From: Fibrivirga algicola | Lineage (GTDB): Bacteria; Bacteroidota; Bacteroidia; Cytophagales; Spirosomataceae | DNA length: 64,000 bases | Assembly: GCF_011742925.1 (NCBI RefSeq) | Contig: NZ_WAEL01000002.1 | Location: forward strand, 248,001-312,000 | Reading direction: 5' to 3' | Part shown: piece after piece, positions 28,313 to 37,664 of the stretch | How the letters are laid out: the number at the start of each line of letters is the position of its first letter | Numbering within the stretch: the stretch's first letter is position 1 | Made by a program: the position numbers and the translations under genes | The notes under the pieces: model-generated | What the model was told of the DNA's origin: nothing | Database searches by the model: none | Seen by the model: only the letters and a program-made list of their open reading frames with translations

Positions 28313-28344
28313 TTTGTTCGCTTAACAACTATCTGGTAGTTTTG
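28313..28344 (+). promoter_or_regulatory. Promoter of SusC/D unit 2
   Basis: TTTG (28313-28316), 20-nt spacer, TAGTTTTG (28337-28344). The spacer sequence TTCGCTTAACAACTATCTGG differs from unit 1 by one base (TTCGCTTGACAACTATCTGG). The leader before the start is about 50 nt. Confidence 0.88.
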
Positions 28345-28398
28345 AAAAAATGTTAATTTCTCTTTAATACTCAGAGTAAACTAATCAACTTTCTAACC

Positions 28399-31300
28399 AT
28401 GAGAAAACTTTTACTGATAGCACAGCTACTGCTGTGCTTCATTAGTGTTCCTCTACTGGCACAAGACCGGGTAATTACCGGACGTGTTACCTCGGCTGAG
28501 GATGGCGCTGCTATGCCGGGGGTAAATATTTCAATCAAAGGCACAACACGCGGCGTAACATCAGACGTTGACGGCCAATACAAGATCAGTGTACCATCAG
28601 GTACCGTTCGGCTGATCTACTCGTTCATCGGTTTTGTGAGCCAGGAAGTGGTAACAGGTAGCCAAACAACGCTGAACATTACCCTGACACCCGATGCCAC
28701 GAACCTGAACGAGGTTGTCATCACGGCAGGTGGTATCACGGCTCAGCGTCGTGCACTGGGTAGCCAGTCTACTACCGTAAAGTCGCAGGAGATCACCCAG
28801 GGTAAGTCGTCGAACATTGCGGCGGGTCTGTCGGGTAAGGTTCCGGGTCTGCTGATCTCGGCGGTGAGCAGCGGCGTTAACCCAACGTACCGATTGGTAC
28901 TGCGTGGTAACCGGTCGTTGACAGGTAACAACCAGGCACTGATTATCATCGATAACATCATCTCGCCAAACAGCATTTTGGGTAACCTTAACCCGGAAGA
29001 TATCGAAGACATTCAGGTACTGAACGGTGCCGGTGCAGCCGCCCTCTACGGCTCTGACGCCTCGAATGGTGCCCTGATCGTGACTACCAAAAAAGGTAAG
29101 GCGGGTCAGACGCAGGTGAAAATTTCGAACACCACTACCGTTGAGCGGGTAAGTTACCTGCCTCAGTTGCAGCGGAGCTTCGGCTCAGGTACTACCCCTG
29201 ATGACGTACCTTCGTATACACCTTACGAGAACCAGCAGTATGGCCCCGCTTTCGACGGCTCGATTGTGCCTATCGGAAAGCCCTTACAAGACGGTTCTAT
29301 CCAGTCTGTACCGTACCAGTATGCCGGTTCACGTGAGAAATTCTGGCAGACAGGTCTCGCTAATCAGACCGACTTTAGCATCTCATCAGGCGACGATAAG
29401 TCGACGTATTACCTCTCGGGTCAGTATTTCGATCAGAAATCGACAGTTCCTTACGATGGCTACAAGCGGTACAGCATTCGTGCCAACAGCACACGCCAGA
29501 TCTACAAGAACCTGACGGCGATCTTCAACACCAACTTCATTGCTAACCGCTACGACATTAGCAGCGCTACCGGTACGGCCTACGAAAACCTGCTGATGTC
29601 ACCCGGTCAGGTCGACGTAACGAAGTACAAGGATTGGCAGAATGATCCATTTGCAAACCCAAATGGCTACTTCAACGAATACTACGACAACCCGTACTAC
29701 ACGTTGCAGAACAACCGCAGCCTGACCCGGAACGATTACTTCCAGGGCAACATGGAACTGCGCTACAAACCGCTTGAGCGGCTAACGCTAACGTATCGTG
29801 TGGGTATCACTACCCGCAACGTGTCGACCAAGAACACCTCAGGCAAGTTCACCTTCTCAGATTACACCAAGAGCATCTCTGGTTCATCTAAGACAGATGA
29901 CGCCGGTGCTGTCTCTGACTACAGCGGGTTCAACACACAGTTGGTAAACGACTTCCTGGCTCAGTACCGTGCCAACATCGGCACCAACTTTACCCTTGAT
30001 CTGGTGGGTGGTGTTAGCTTCCGCGACAACCAGGCAAAAGACGTGAGCGTTAGCGCCAACGGTCTGGTTATCAACGGCCTGTACAACATCAGCAACTCAC
30101 TGAACAACCCAGGTGCTGGCGAAGGCAACTACACGGCCCGTCAGGCTGGTGTATATGGCGAAGCTCGTTTGGGCTTCAAAGAGTATCTGTACCTGCACGT
30201 AACGGCGCGTAATGACTGGCGTTCGATCCTGGCGAAAGAGAACCGTTCGTTCTTCTATCCATCGGCCGACGTATCGTTCATTGCTACCGACGCTATTCCA
30301 GCTCTGCAAAACACAACCTGGTTACAGAGCCTGAAGCTACGTGGTGGTTACTCACAGGTAGGTCAGATCAACCTGGGTAACTCAACTACGTTTGGTGCCT
30401 ACGCCCTGAACACCACGTTTGGTCAGGCTTATGGCTACCCATACGCCAGCGGTGCTGGTTTCACTATCAACAACGGTCTGGTATCGTCGAGCCTGAAACC
30501 TGAGATTACCACTGGTGCAGAAGCCGGTCTCGATTTCGAACTGAAGAAATACAACATTTCCGGTGGTCTGACGGTCTACAAAACCAACACGGTTGATCAG
30601 ACGATTTCGGTATTCGTATCATCTGCTTCAGGTTTCCAAAGCCTACTGACCAACGTTGGTGAGGTAGAGAACAAAGGTCTGGAGACGTACCTGAACGTGA
30701 CGCCTATTAAACTGGCCAATGGTCTGGAATTCTCGGTAGGTGCTAACTACACCCTCAACCGGAACAAGGTTATTTCACTGTCTGAGCAGTCAGATCAACT
30801 GATTCTGTCGAGCTCTGGTTCTGCATCGCGCATTCTGGCCAAGAAAGGCTCACCTTTCCCACTGCTGCAGACGACTACCTACAACCGCGATCCACAAGGC
30901 CGTATCATCGTTGACCCAATTACAGGTTACCCAGCCAGCAACGGTAGCTTCAGCGACGTAGGTATCACTAACCCACCCCACATCGTAGGTCTGAACACCA
31001 CCCTGCGCTACAAAGGACTGCGGTTCACCACGGTATTTGAATACCGTAACGGTCACTATATCTACAATGCCATTTCAACCGGTTACGATTTCTCGGGAGC
31101 TGGTATCCGTACGGCCTGGTATAACCGCGATCGTTTCGTAATTCCAAATTCATCGTACCTCGGTGCTGATGGCAACTACGTAGCCAACACCAACATTGCC
31201 GTTCGCAGCGGCGGTGCTGACTTCTGGACTGACGGTACTCGCAACACTGGTATCGGCGAAAACTACGTAAACTCAGCTGGCTTCTGGAAATTCCGGGAAG

Positions 31301-31533
31301 CAGCCATTGCTTACGAATTCCCTCGCACATTGCTGGCAAAAACTAAGTTCATTAAAGGGGCAACAATCAGCGCGCAGGGACGTAATTTATTTATCTGGGT
31401 TCCAAAATCAAACCTGTACACTGACCCAGAGTACAGTGCCAACGGCACAGACAGCAACGCGGTAGGTTTCACGACCCTTGGTCAGACTCCACCAGCCCGG
31501 TATTTCGGCGGTACTGTATCGTTAACTTTCTAA
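28399..31533 (+). CDS. SusC/RagA-type TonB-linked outer-membrane transporter, unit 2
   Basis: 1044 residues with the same domain order as unit 1: signal peptide MRKLLLIAQLLLCFISVPLLA, regulatory-like domain to about 105, plug (TYRLVLRGNRSLTGNNQALI, AAALYGSDASNGALIVTTKK) and barrel ending ARYFGGTVSLTF. In the first 85 bases it is almost identical at DNA level to the unit 3 gene, including silent sites. The barrel has its own sequence, so the imported ligand may differ. Confidence 0.96.
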   Translation: MRKLLLIAQLLLCFISVPLLAQDRVITGRVTSAEDGAAMPGVNISIKGTTRGVTSDVDGQYKISVPSGTVRLIYSFIGFVSQEVVTGSQTTLNITLTPDATNLNEVVITAGGITAQRRALGSQSTTVKSQEITQGKSSNIAAGLSGKVPGLLISAVSSGVNPTYRLVLRGNRSLTGNNQALIIIDNIISPNSILGNLNPEDIEDIQVLNGAGAAALYGSDASNGALIVTTKKGKAGQTQVKISNTTTVERVSYLPQLQRSFGSGTTPDDVPSYTPYENQQYGPAFDGSIVPIGKPLQDGSIQSVPYQYAGSREKFWQTGLANQTDFSISSGDDKSTYYLSGQYFDQKSTVPYDGYKRYSIRANSTRQIYKNLTAIFNTNFIANRYDISSATGTAYENLLMSPGQVDVTKYKDWQNDPFANPNGYFNEYYDNPYYTLQNNRSLTRNDYFQGNMELRYKPLERLTLTYRVGITTRNVSTKNTSGKFTFSDYTKSISGSSKTDDAGAVSDYSGFNTQLVNDFLAQYRANIGTNFTLDLVGGVSFRDNQAKDVSVSANGLVINGLYNISNSLNNPGAGEGNYTARQAGVYGEARLGFKEYLYLHVTARNDWRSILAKENRSFFYPSADVSFIATDAIPALQNTTWLQSLKLRGGYSQVGQINLGNSTTFGAYALNTTFGQAYGYPYASGAGFTINNGLVSSSLKPEITTGAEAGLDFELKKYNISGGLTVYKTNTVDQTISVFVSSASGFQSLLTNVGEVENKGLETYLNVTPIKLANGLEFSVGANYTLNRNKVISLSEQSDQLILSSSGSASRILAKKGSPFPLLQTTTYNRDPQGRIIVDPITGYPASNGSFSDVGITNPPHIVGLNTTLRYKGLRFTTVFEYRNGHYIYNAISTGYDFSGAGIRTAWYNRDRFVIPNSSYLGADGNYVANTNIAVRSGGADFWTDGTRNTGIGENYVNSAGFWKFREAAIAYEFPRTLLAKTKFIKGATISAQGRNLFIWVPKSNLYTDPEYSANGTDSNAVGFTTLGQTPPARYFGGTVSLTF

Positions 31534-31543
31534 TTGACAAACG

Positions 31544-33127
31544 ATGAAAAAGAATCTTATTTTCGGGTTGTTGACCCTGGTAGCCCTGGGCACAACCTCG
31601 TGCAAAGACTATTTGGATATCAATACCAATCCAAACTCAGCAACCAGCGTATCGGCACCGCTTGTATTACCACAAGCCATTGTTGGTACTGCCGCGCTGA
31701 CAGTCTCTTACAATAACTACGGTGCTCATTTTGGCGGTTATGTGGCCAACGCCGGTGGGTTCTCAGGTTTCGGCAACCTATTGAACTATAATCTGGTAGC
31801 GGCTGACTACAACGGCCTTTGGGTAAGCACTTACGATAACCTACAGGATTACAAATACGTAATCGACCAGTCGGCTGGTGTGGCCGGTCAGAGCTACTTC
31901 AGCGCTACTGCCAAGATCATGACGGCGCTACAGTATCAGCGCTTGGTTGATGCCTTCGGTGATGTGCCTTACACAGAAGCCCTTCAGGGTAACGCAGGTC
32001 GTACGCCTAAGTACGACAACGCAGCGACGATCTATCAGGATTTGATCGTGAAGCTGGATGACGCGATCACCGAAATCAACGGTGCTAAATTCCCGGTAGC
32101 TCTGAACGCCTCGTCTGACCCACTTTTCGCCGGTAACATGACACTGTGGAAGCAGTTTGCCAACACGCTCAAGCTCCGTATTCTGGTTCGTATATCGGGC
32201 GTTTCGGCCCTATCTTCGTTTGTAACAACGAAAATGGCAGCACTCGACAAGACACTGGGCTTCCTGACTACTGACGCGATCGTTAACCCCGGTTACCTGA
32301 AGCAGGATGGCAAGCAGAACCCAATGTGGAACTCATGGGGCTACAATGTAGCTGGTGCGCTCGCTAACTCATCACGGATTCCAACGCAGTTTATTTATGG
32401 CTTTTACAAAGGCCAAAAGCTGGTTGATAATGGCCGTGGTGCAGTTATATTCAAGAACTTTACGGCTGGCACCACGCCTGTGAACCAGTTGGGTAACGAG
32501 AATAACGCGCCAACAGTTATTACCAACTATTCTACCTGGTATACCGGTACGTTCAACAGCGCATCGAGCATCACTAATGCCCTGGGCATTCTGAAAGGGC
32601 CATCAATGGGGCAGCCAATTATGCTGGCTACCGAATCGTACTTCCTGCAGGCTGAAGCACAATTGAAGGGCTACCTGCCAGGTGCGTTTGCTACAAGCTT
32701 CGATCAGGGTATCACACAGTCGTTCACGTACCTGTACAAAGACGTAAACAACGCGATTGGTACCGGCAAGAACGTAGCGGCTGACGTGGCTACCTACAAA
32801 GCCGACAACGCTACGAGCTACCTAGTCAATATCGGCCTGGCTACTACCAACGAACAGCGCCTTGAGGCGATCATTACGCAGAAATACATTGCGCTGAACA
32901 TGATCAACTCAGAAGAGGGCTGGAACGAGTACCGCCGCACAGGTTACCCAAAAACAAACCCAGCTGGCAATGGCTACACCAACATTGCCTCGAACAAATC
33001 GAACTCGACCCGTCCTGACAAACTGCCAACCCGTATCCTGTATCCATCATCGGAGCAGTCGTATAACGCAGCCAATTTTAAGGCGGTCAACCAATTCGCC
33101 GATCTGATTTTCTGGGATCCAAACTGA
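31544..33127 (+). CDS. SusD/RagB-family outer-membrane lipoprotein, unit 2
   Basis: 527 residues. Lipobox ALGTTSC followed by YLDINTNPNSATSVSAPLVL. Conserved SusD-like_2 features are QRLVDAFGDVPYTEALQG and QKYIALNMINSEEGWNEYRR. It starts 10 bp after SusC and should bind the same ligand as its transporter. Confidence 0.95.
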   Translation: MKKNLIFGLLTLVALGTTSCKDYLDINTNPNSATSVSAPLVLPQAIVGTAALTVSYNNYGAHFGGYVANAGGFSGFGNLLNYNLVAADYNGLWVSTYDNLQDYKYVIDQSAGVAGQSYFSATAKIMTALQYQRLVDAFGDVPYTEALQGNAGRTPKYDNAATIYQDLIVKLDDAITEINGAKFPVALNASSDPLFAGNMTLWKQFANTLKLRILVRISGVSALSSFVTTKMAALDKTLGFLTTDAIVNPGYLKQDGKQNPMWNSWGYNVAGALANSSRIPTQFIYGFYKGQKLVDNGRGAVIFKNFTAGTTPVNQLGNENNAPTVITNYSTWYTGTFNSASSITNALGILKGPSMGQPIMLATESYFLQAEAQLKGYLPGAFATSFDQGITQSFTYLYKDVNNAIGTGKNVAADVATYKADNATSYLVNIGLATTNEQRLEAIITQKYIALNMINSEEGWNEYRRTGYPKTNPAGNGYTNIASNKSNSTRPDKLPTRILYPSSEQSYNAANFKAVNQFADLIFWDPN

Positions 33128-33132
33128 TTTAG

Positions 33133-34110
33133 ATGAACATGAAAAATTTCATAAAAGTAGTTGGCCTCTTTCTTGTAGGCGCCACTATGACCTCTTGCCT
33201 TGACGATAAACTCTCGTTAGATCCAGCCAATTCGGTTAATGTCGTTGAGTTCAAAAACCCAACTGATTTCCTGTCTCCCTACGGTAGCAAGTATGCGTTG
33301 TACACGAAGGCGTTCGATCTGGCTGCCGAGAATGAGTTCCCGATTACGGTAAGTTACTCAGGTGCCAATGTAGCACCTGAAGATATCACCGTAACGTTGG
33401 GTACCGATCCAGCTGCATTGACTCAGTACAATACTGAGCAAAGCACCGCCTACGATCTGATTCCTGCATCGTTGTACGTTTTGCCAACCTCGGTTGTTAT
33501 TCCCAAAGGCCAGCGTACTGCCAAAGTGGCCCTTAAGTTCAAAAGCAACAACTTCGACTTCAGTAAAGCGTATGTGCTGCCCGTGCAGATCAAATCGATC
33601 TCATCAGGTACCATCAGCGGCAACTTCGGTACGATTCTGATCAATGTGAACGCCAAGAATAAGTATGATGGTGTTTACACGGTAACCGGTACAATGACCG
33701 ACGTAACCAACGCCGCGTTCAAGCACATGAACCAGATTGGTGAGCCACTTGAATACACGCTGGAAACGGTATCAGCTACCAAATGTGTTGTTGTTGAACG
33801 GGAATACGGTTATAATGCGCCATTCCATGTTTTCTACACAGGTACAGGGATAAGTGTTTATGGCTCTTTTGCAGCTGTGATAGAGTTCGACCCGGCTACC
33901 GACAAAATTGTTGGCGTGACTAATTATTATGGTCAGCCTGCCGGTAATACCCGTTCGGCTCAACTAGACCCGACCGGCGTAAATACCTACACGGCATCGA
34001 GCAAAACCATTAAGATTAAGTATAATATGCGCCAGCCAAGCGTAGTGGCGGCAGCTCCAAACATCCGGGTTACCTGGGATGAGGTGCTGACGTACGCGCG
34101 TCCCCGCTAA
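33133..34110 (+). CDS. DUF1735/DUF4361-like surface lipoprotein, unit 2
   Basis: 325 residues; lipobox ATMTSC. A second ATG two codons in (33139) is an equally good start. The DUF1735-like half shows TDPAALTQYNTEQSTAYDLI and LPTSVVIPKGQRTAKVAL; the C-terminal half repeats VTNYYGQPAGNTRSAQLDPT and YNMRQPSV. It is a clear paralogue of the 27052 protein, most alike at the C-terminus. The gene follows SusD by 5 bp. Confidence 0.85.
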   Translation: MNMKNFIKVVGLFLVGATMTSCLDDKLSLDPANSVNVVEFKNPTDFLSPYGSKYALYTKAFDLAAENEFPITVSYSGANVAPEDITVTLGTDPAALTQYNTEQSTAYDLIPASLYVLPTSVVIPKGQRTAKVALKFKSNNFDFSKAYVLPVQIKSISSGTISGNFGTILINVNAKNKYDGVYTVTGTMTDVTNAAFKHMNQIGEPLEYTLETVSATKCVVVEREYGYNAPFHVFYTGTGISVYGSFAAVIEFDPATDKIVGVTNYYGQPAGNTRSAQLDPTGVNTYTASSKTIKIKYNMRQPSVVAAAPNIRVTWDEVLTYARPR

Positions 34111-34131
34111 GCAAGTAGCTTATTAACCTCT

Positions 34132-34174
34132 ACCAGAAAGGCCCCTGTCAACTGACAGGGGCCTTTCTGGTTTT
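34132..34174 (+). terminator. Terminator after SusC/D unit 2
   Basis: ACCAGAAAGGCCCCTGTCA (34132-34150) pairs perfectly with TGACAGGGGCCTTTCTGGT (34153-34171), followed by TTT. The 190 bp from here to the unit 3 promoter are very AT-rich (runs of TA) and hold no recognisable gene. Confidence 0.88.
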
Positions 34175-34365
34175 CAGGCAACAGGCTACAATCAATTAAA
34201 GTCAGGCTGGCAGTGGCCATAATTTTATTAATTAATAAAGGGGACTTGATTTGTTAATATGACATTTTATGCTGATAATAATTCTATATATATACATAAC
34301 GCAAAATTTTTAATAGGTTATTAATGCCGATACAAAACAAAATACCTCTACAGCGTATCGTGAAG

Positions 34366-34397
34366 CTTGTTCACTAGATAACTATCTGGTAGTTTTG
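34366..34397 (+). promoter_or_regulatory. Promoter of SusC/D unit 3
   Basis: CTTG (34366-34369, one mismatch to TTTG), 20-nt spacer, TAGTTTTG (34390-34397). The spacer ends in AACTATCTGG like units 1 and 2, but its first half has diverged (TTCACTAGAT). The weaker -33 box may lower its strength (inference). Confidence 0.82.
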
Positions 34398-34450
34398 AAA
34401 AATATTAACCTCAGCTTAACAATTCCAATAAACTAATCAACAATCTCACC

Positions 34451-37400
34451 ATGAGAAAACTTTTACTGCTAGCACAATTACTGCTGTGCTTCATTAGTGT
34501 TCCTCTATTGGCACAGGACCGGGTAATTACCGGCCGGGTGACCTCGGCCGAGGACGGTGCAGCTATGCCAGGCGTAAACATCGCCATCAAAGGCTCAACA
34601 CGTGGCGCCACCACCGATGTGGATGGCCAATACAAGATCAGCGTGCCTTCTGGCACCGTACGGCTGATTTACTCATTCATCGGTTTCCTGAACCAGGAGG
34701 TTATCACTGGTACACAAACCGCACTGGATATTACCATGAAGCCCGATGCGTCACAGCTTCAGGAAGTGGTTGTAACAGCTCAGGGCATTCGGAAAAGCCC
34801 ACGGGAAATCGGATACGCCGTTTCTAAAGTGGCGACTGAAGATGTTACCGTTGGCCGGTCGCCGCAACTGGCTCAGGCCCTGTCGGGTAAGGTAACGGGC
34901 TTGGCTGTGTATAACGTGAACAACAGCGTAGACCCATCTGTAAAGATTGTACTCCGTGGTTTCCGGTCACTGACGGGTAACAACGAAGCACTGGTTGTTC
35001 TCGATGGTATGCAAACGACCTCTACGGTACTGGCGCTCATCAACCCGAACGATATTGACAATGTCTCTATCCTGAAAGGGGGGCAGGCTGCTACACTCTA
35101 TGGTTCGGCCGGCATTAACGGTGCCCTGATCATTACAACAAAGAAGGGAGCCAAAGGCAAAATCAAAGTAGGTTACTCAAACAGCACCAATATTGAGCAA
35201 ATCAGCTTCCTGCCTCAGTTCCAGGAAAAATACGGCTCAGGCTCTCACTATTATCCTTCGTTCGGCTCAGCTGGCTATAGCAGCGATCCATTGGTGCGAA
35301 TGCAGGGCAACTGGCGCTCGTACGAAAACCAACAGTTTGGTGACCCGTTCGATGGTTCACTGCGGATGTTAGGCCGGACCACGGAAGATGGCGGTCAACT
35401 GATTGTACCGTACGCACCCGTTAAAAACGGGCGTCTGAACAGCTTCGATACGGGCGTGTCGATGAACAACCAAGTGAGCTTCCAGGGTGGCGACGAGACG
35501 AGTTCGTTCTACATGTCGGTAGAAAATCAGAAGATTGCCGGTATCGTTCCGCACGACAAGAGCGAGCGGACGGGTGCCCGTTTATCAGCTACGCGTGAGT
35601 ACAGCAAACTGACAACCGGCTTCAACGCCAGCTACACGCAGGCAAACTACGACAGAACGTCGGCCGACTTCTACAACGACGTAATCAACCAGCCAGCTAA
35701 CCTGCCATTGAACGACCTGCGCGACTGGCAAAACAACCCCTTTGCTAATCCAAACGGTTTTTATAACGACTACTACAACAACCCGTATTTCAATGCGGAC
35801 AACAACCGTAGAAATTATAAAGATGCCAACCTGACGGGTAACCTGAGCCTGACGTACAAAGTAGCGCCATGGGCTACCATCACCAACCGACTCGGTGTGA
35901 TGAACAATTCACGTACTGGTAAAGACTACACCAAGAAATTCCTGTACTCAGACTGGGCTAAAACCAAGTCGTTCATTCCTGCTCCGTTCTTCCGCGACGG
36001 CGATGGTACTGGTATTTACCGCGCCATTACCGACAACCTCGGTTCTGTTACGGATTACTCGTCTACAGAAAACGTAATCAATAACGAGTTACAGCTTCTG
36101 TTCTCGAAGGATATCGGTGACTTCTCGAACAAATTACTCCTGGGTACCAGTCTTTACCAGCGGGCTACGAAGGGGATAACTATTGGTTCAAGCTCGATCG
36201 TTGTACCAGATGTATTCAACGTAGCCAACCGGCAGGGTGAATTAACCGGTGGTGAATCGAACACGCTGCAGCGCCGGGTAGGTTACTACGCTGACTTAAC
36301 GACTAACTACAAGAATTTCCTGATCCTGAACGGTACGTTCCGGTATGATCAGACGTCGTTGTTCTACAAGCCAACCCGTCCAACCGATTTCTACTCGTAT
36401 CCTTACTATGGTGTTGCCCTGTCGTTTATCGCTACGGATGCAATTCCAGGTTTGAAGAGTTCGATCGTGAACTACGCTAAATTCCGGGTGAACTATAACA
36501 AGAACGCCAATGACAACGTACCCCTCTATGGCCTCGATCTGGTGTACAACAACGGCGCCAACTTCCCTTATGGCAACACTGTAGGCTTAACGGTAGGCAA
36601 CACCCTGCCTGATGCTAACCTAAAGCCTGAAGTCGTGTATTCGTCGGAAGTAGGCGGCGAATTTCAGCTCTTCAACAACCGGATCAACTTAGACGTATCG
36701 GCCTACACGCAGACGTCGAAAGGACAGGTGATTACGGTAAAGGTGCCAAACACAACGGGCTTCTCGAATCTGCTGATCAACGTAGGTGAAACTAAGAACT
36801 GGGGGTACGAGGCAGAACTGAAATACCTGATTGCCCGCGGCGGTAAGTTTGAGTGGGATGCCAGCCTGCGGTACTCGTACAACGACAACAAAGTAGTTGA
36901 CCTGTACCCTGGTATCGATGAGTTCTTCGTGAGCGGCTACTCATACGCCAGCACGAACGTGATTAAAGGCCAGCGTTTCCCGATGTTGAAGACAGATGGT
37001 TACCAGTACGCACCAGACGGATCGGGCTACCGGTTGATCAACGCGACTACGGGTTACCCACTGCGTCAGTCTACCCTTTCGCCGCGTGGGGGTACGTTAC
37101 CACGTGACATTGTTGGCTTGGGCTCGAAAATGACCTATGGCAACTTCGGCTTTACGTTCAACTTTGAATACCGCGGTGGTAACTACATGTTTAGCGACCT
37201 GGGCCGCCAGATGACCTTCACGGGTTCTGGCAAATGGACGGATAACCGATCGGATCAGATTTTTCCGAACTCAGCCGTGCTGAACGCCGATGGAACCGTG
37301 ACGCCAAACACAACGATTAAAGTACGTGAGCCAGAATATTCTCTCTGGGTTGACCAGTACCGTCTGATCTCAGAAAACTTCGTCAACAAAGCGTGGTTCA

Positions 37401-37642
37401 TTAAGCTTCGCGATATCAATTTCTCGTACAACATACCCTCAAAGGTATTGTCGAAAACAAAGGTATTGTCGGGCGCGAGCATAGCTCTTTACGGTCGTAA
37501 CCTGATTACCATCGTAGACAAAATGAACTACTACACCGACCCTGAGTACAGCTTTACGTCAGGTAACGGTCTGGGGATCAACAATACCTCACAGACTCCG
37601 CCGGTACGTCAGTATGGTGTAAACATCAATCTTACATTCTAG
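34451..37642 (+). CDS. SusC/RagA-type TonB-linked outer-membrane transporter, unit 3
   Basis: 1063 residues. Signal peptide MRKLLLLAQLLLCFISVPLLA, regulatory-like domain (VTSAEDGAAMPGVNIAIKGS), plug (VKIVLRGFRSLTGNNEALVV, ATLYGSAGINGALIITTKKG) and a barrel ending YGVNINLTF. The plug and barrel have drifted further from units 1 and 2 (for example TLYGSAG for ALYGSDA), while the first 100 residues have not. Confidence 0.96.
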   Translation: MRKLLLLAQLLLCFISVPLLAQDRVITGRVTSAEDGAAMPGVNIAIKGSTRGATTDVDGQYKISVPSGTVRLIYSFIGFLNQEVITGTQTALDITMKPDASQLQEVVVTAQGIRKSPREIGYAVSKVATEDVTVGRSPQLAQALSGKVTGLAVYNVNNSVDPSVKIVLRGFRSLTGNNEALVVLDGMQTTSTVLALINPNDIDNVSILKGGQAATLYGSAGINGALIITTKKGAKGKIKVGYSNSTNIEQISFLPQFQEKYGSGSHYYPSFGSAGYSSDPLVRMQGNWRSYENQQFGDPFDGSLRMLGRTTEDGGQLIVPYAPVKNGRLNSFDTGVSMNNQVSFQGGDETSSFYMSVENQKIAGIVPHDKSERTGARLSATREYSKLTTGFNASYTQANYDRTSADFYNDVINQPANLPLNDLRDWQNNPFANPNGFYNDYYNNPYFNADNNRRNYKDANLTGNLSLTYKVAPWATITNRLGVMNNSRTGKDYTKKFLYSDWAKTKSFIPAPFFRDGDGTGIYRAITDNLGSVTDYSSTENVINNELQLLFSKDIGDFSNKLLLGTSLYQRATKGITIGSSSIVVPDVFNVANRQGELTGGESNTLQRRVGYYADLTTNYKNFLILNGTFRYDQTSLFYKPTRPTDFYSYPYYGVALSFIATDAIPGLKSSIVNYAKFRVNYNKNANDNVPLYGLDLVYNNGANFPYGNTVGLTVGNTLPDANLKPEVVYSSEVGGEFQLFNNRINLDVSAYTQTSKGQVITVKVPNTTGFSNLLINVGETKNWGYEAELKYLIARGGKFEWDASLRYSYNDNKVVDLYPGIDEFFVSGYSYASTNVIKGQRFPMLKTDGYQYAPDGSGYRLINATTGYPLRQSTLSPRGGTLPRDIVGLGSKMTYGNFGFTFNFEYRGGNYMFSDLGRQMTFTGSGKWTDNRSDQIFPNSAVLNADGTVTPNTTIKVREPEYSLWVDQYRLISENFVNKAWFIKLRDINFSYNIPSKVLSKTKVLSGASIALYGRNLITIVDKMNYYTDPEYSFTSGNGLGINNTSQTPPVRQYGVNINLTF

Positions 37643-37664
37643 TACAAATTGACATCGACTTCAC

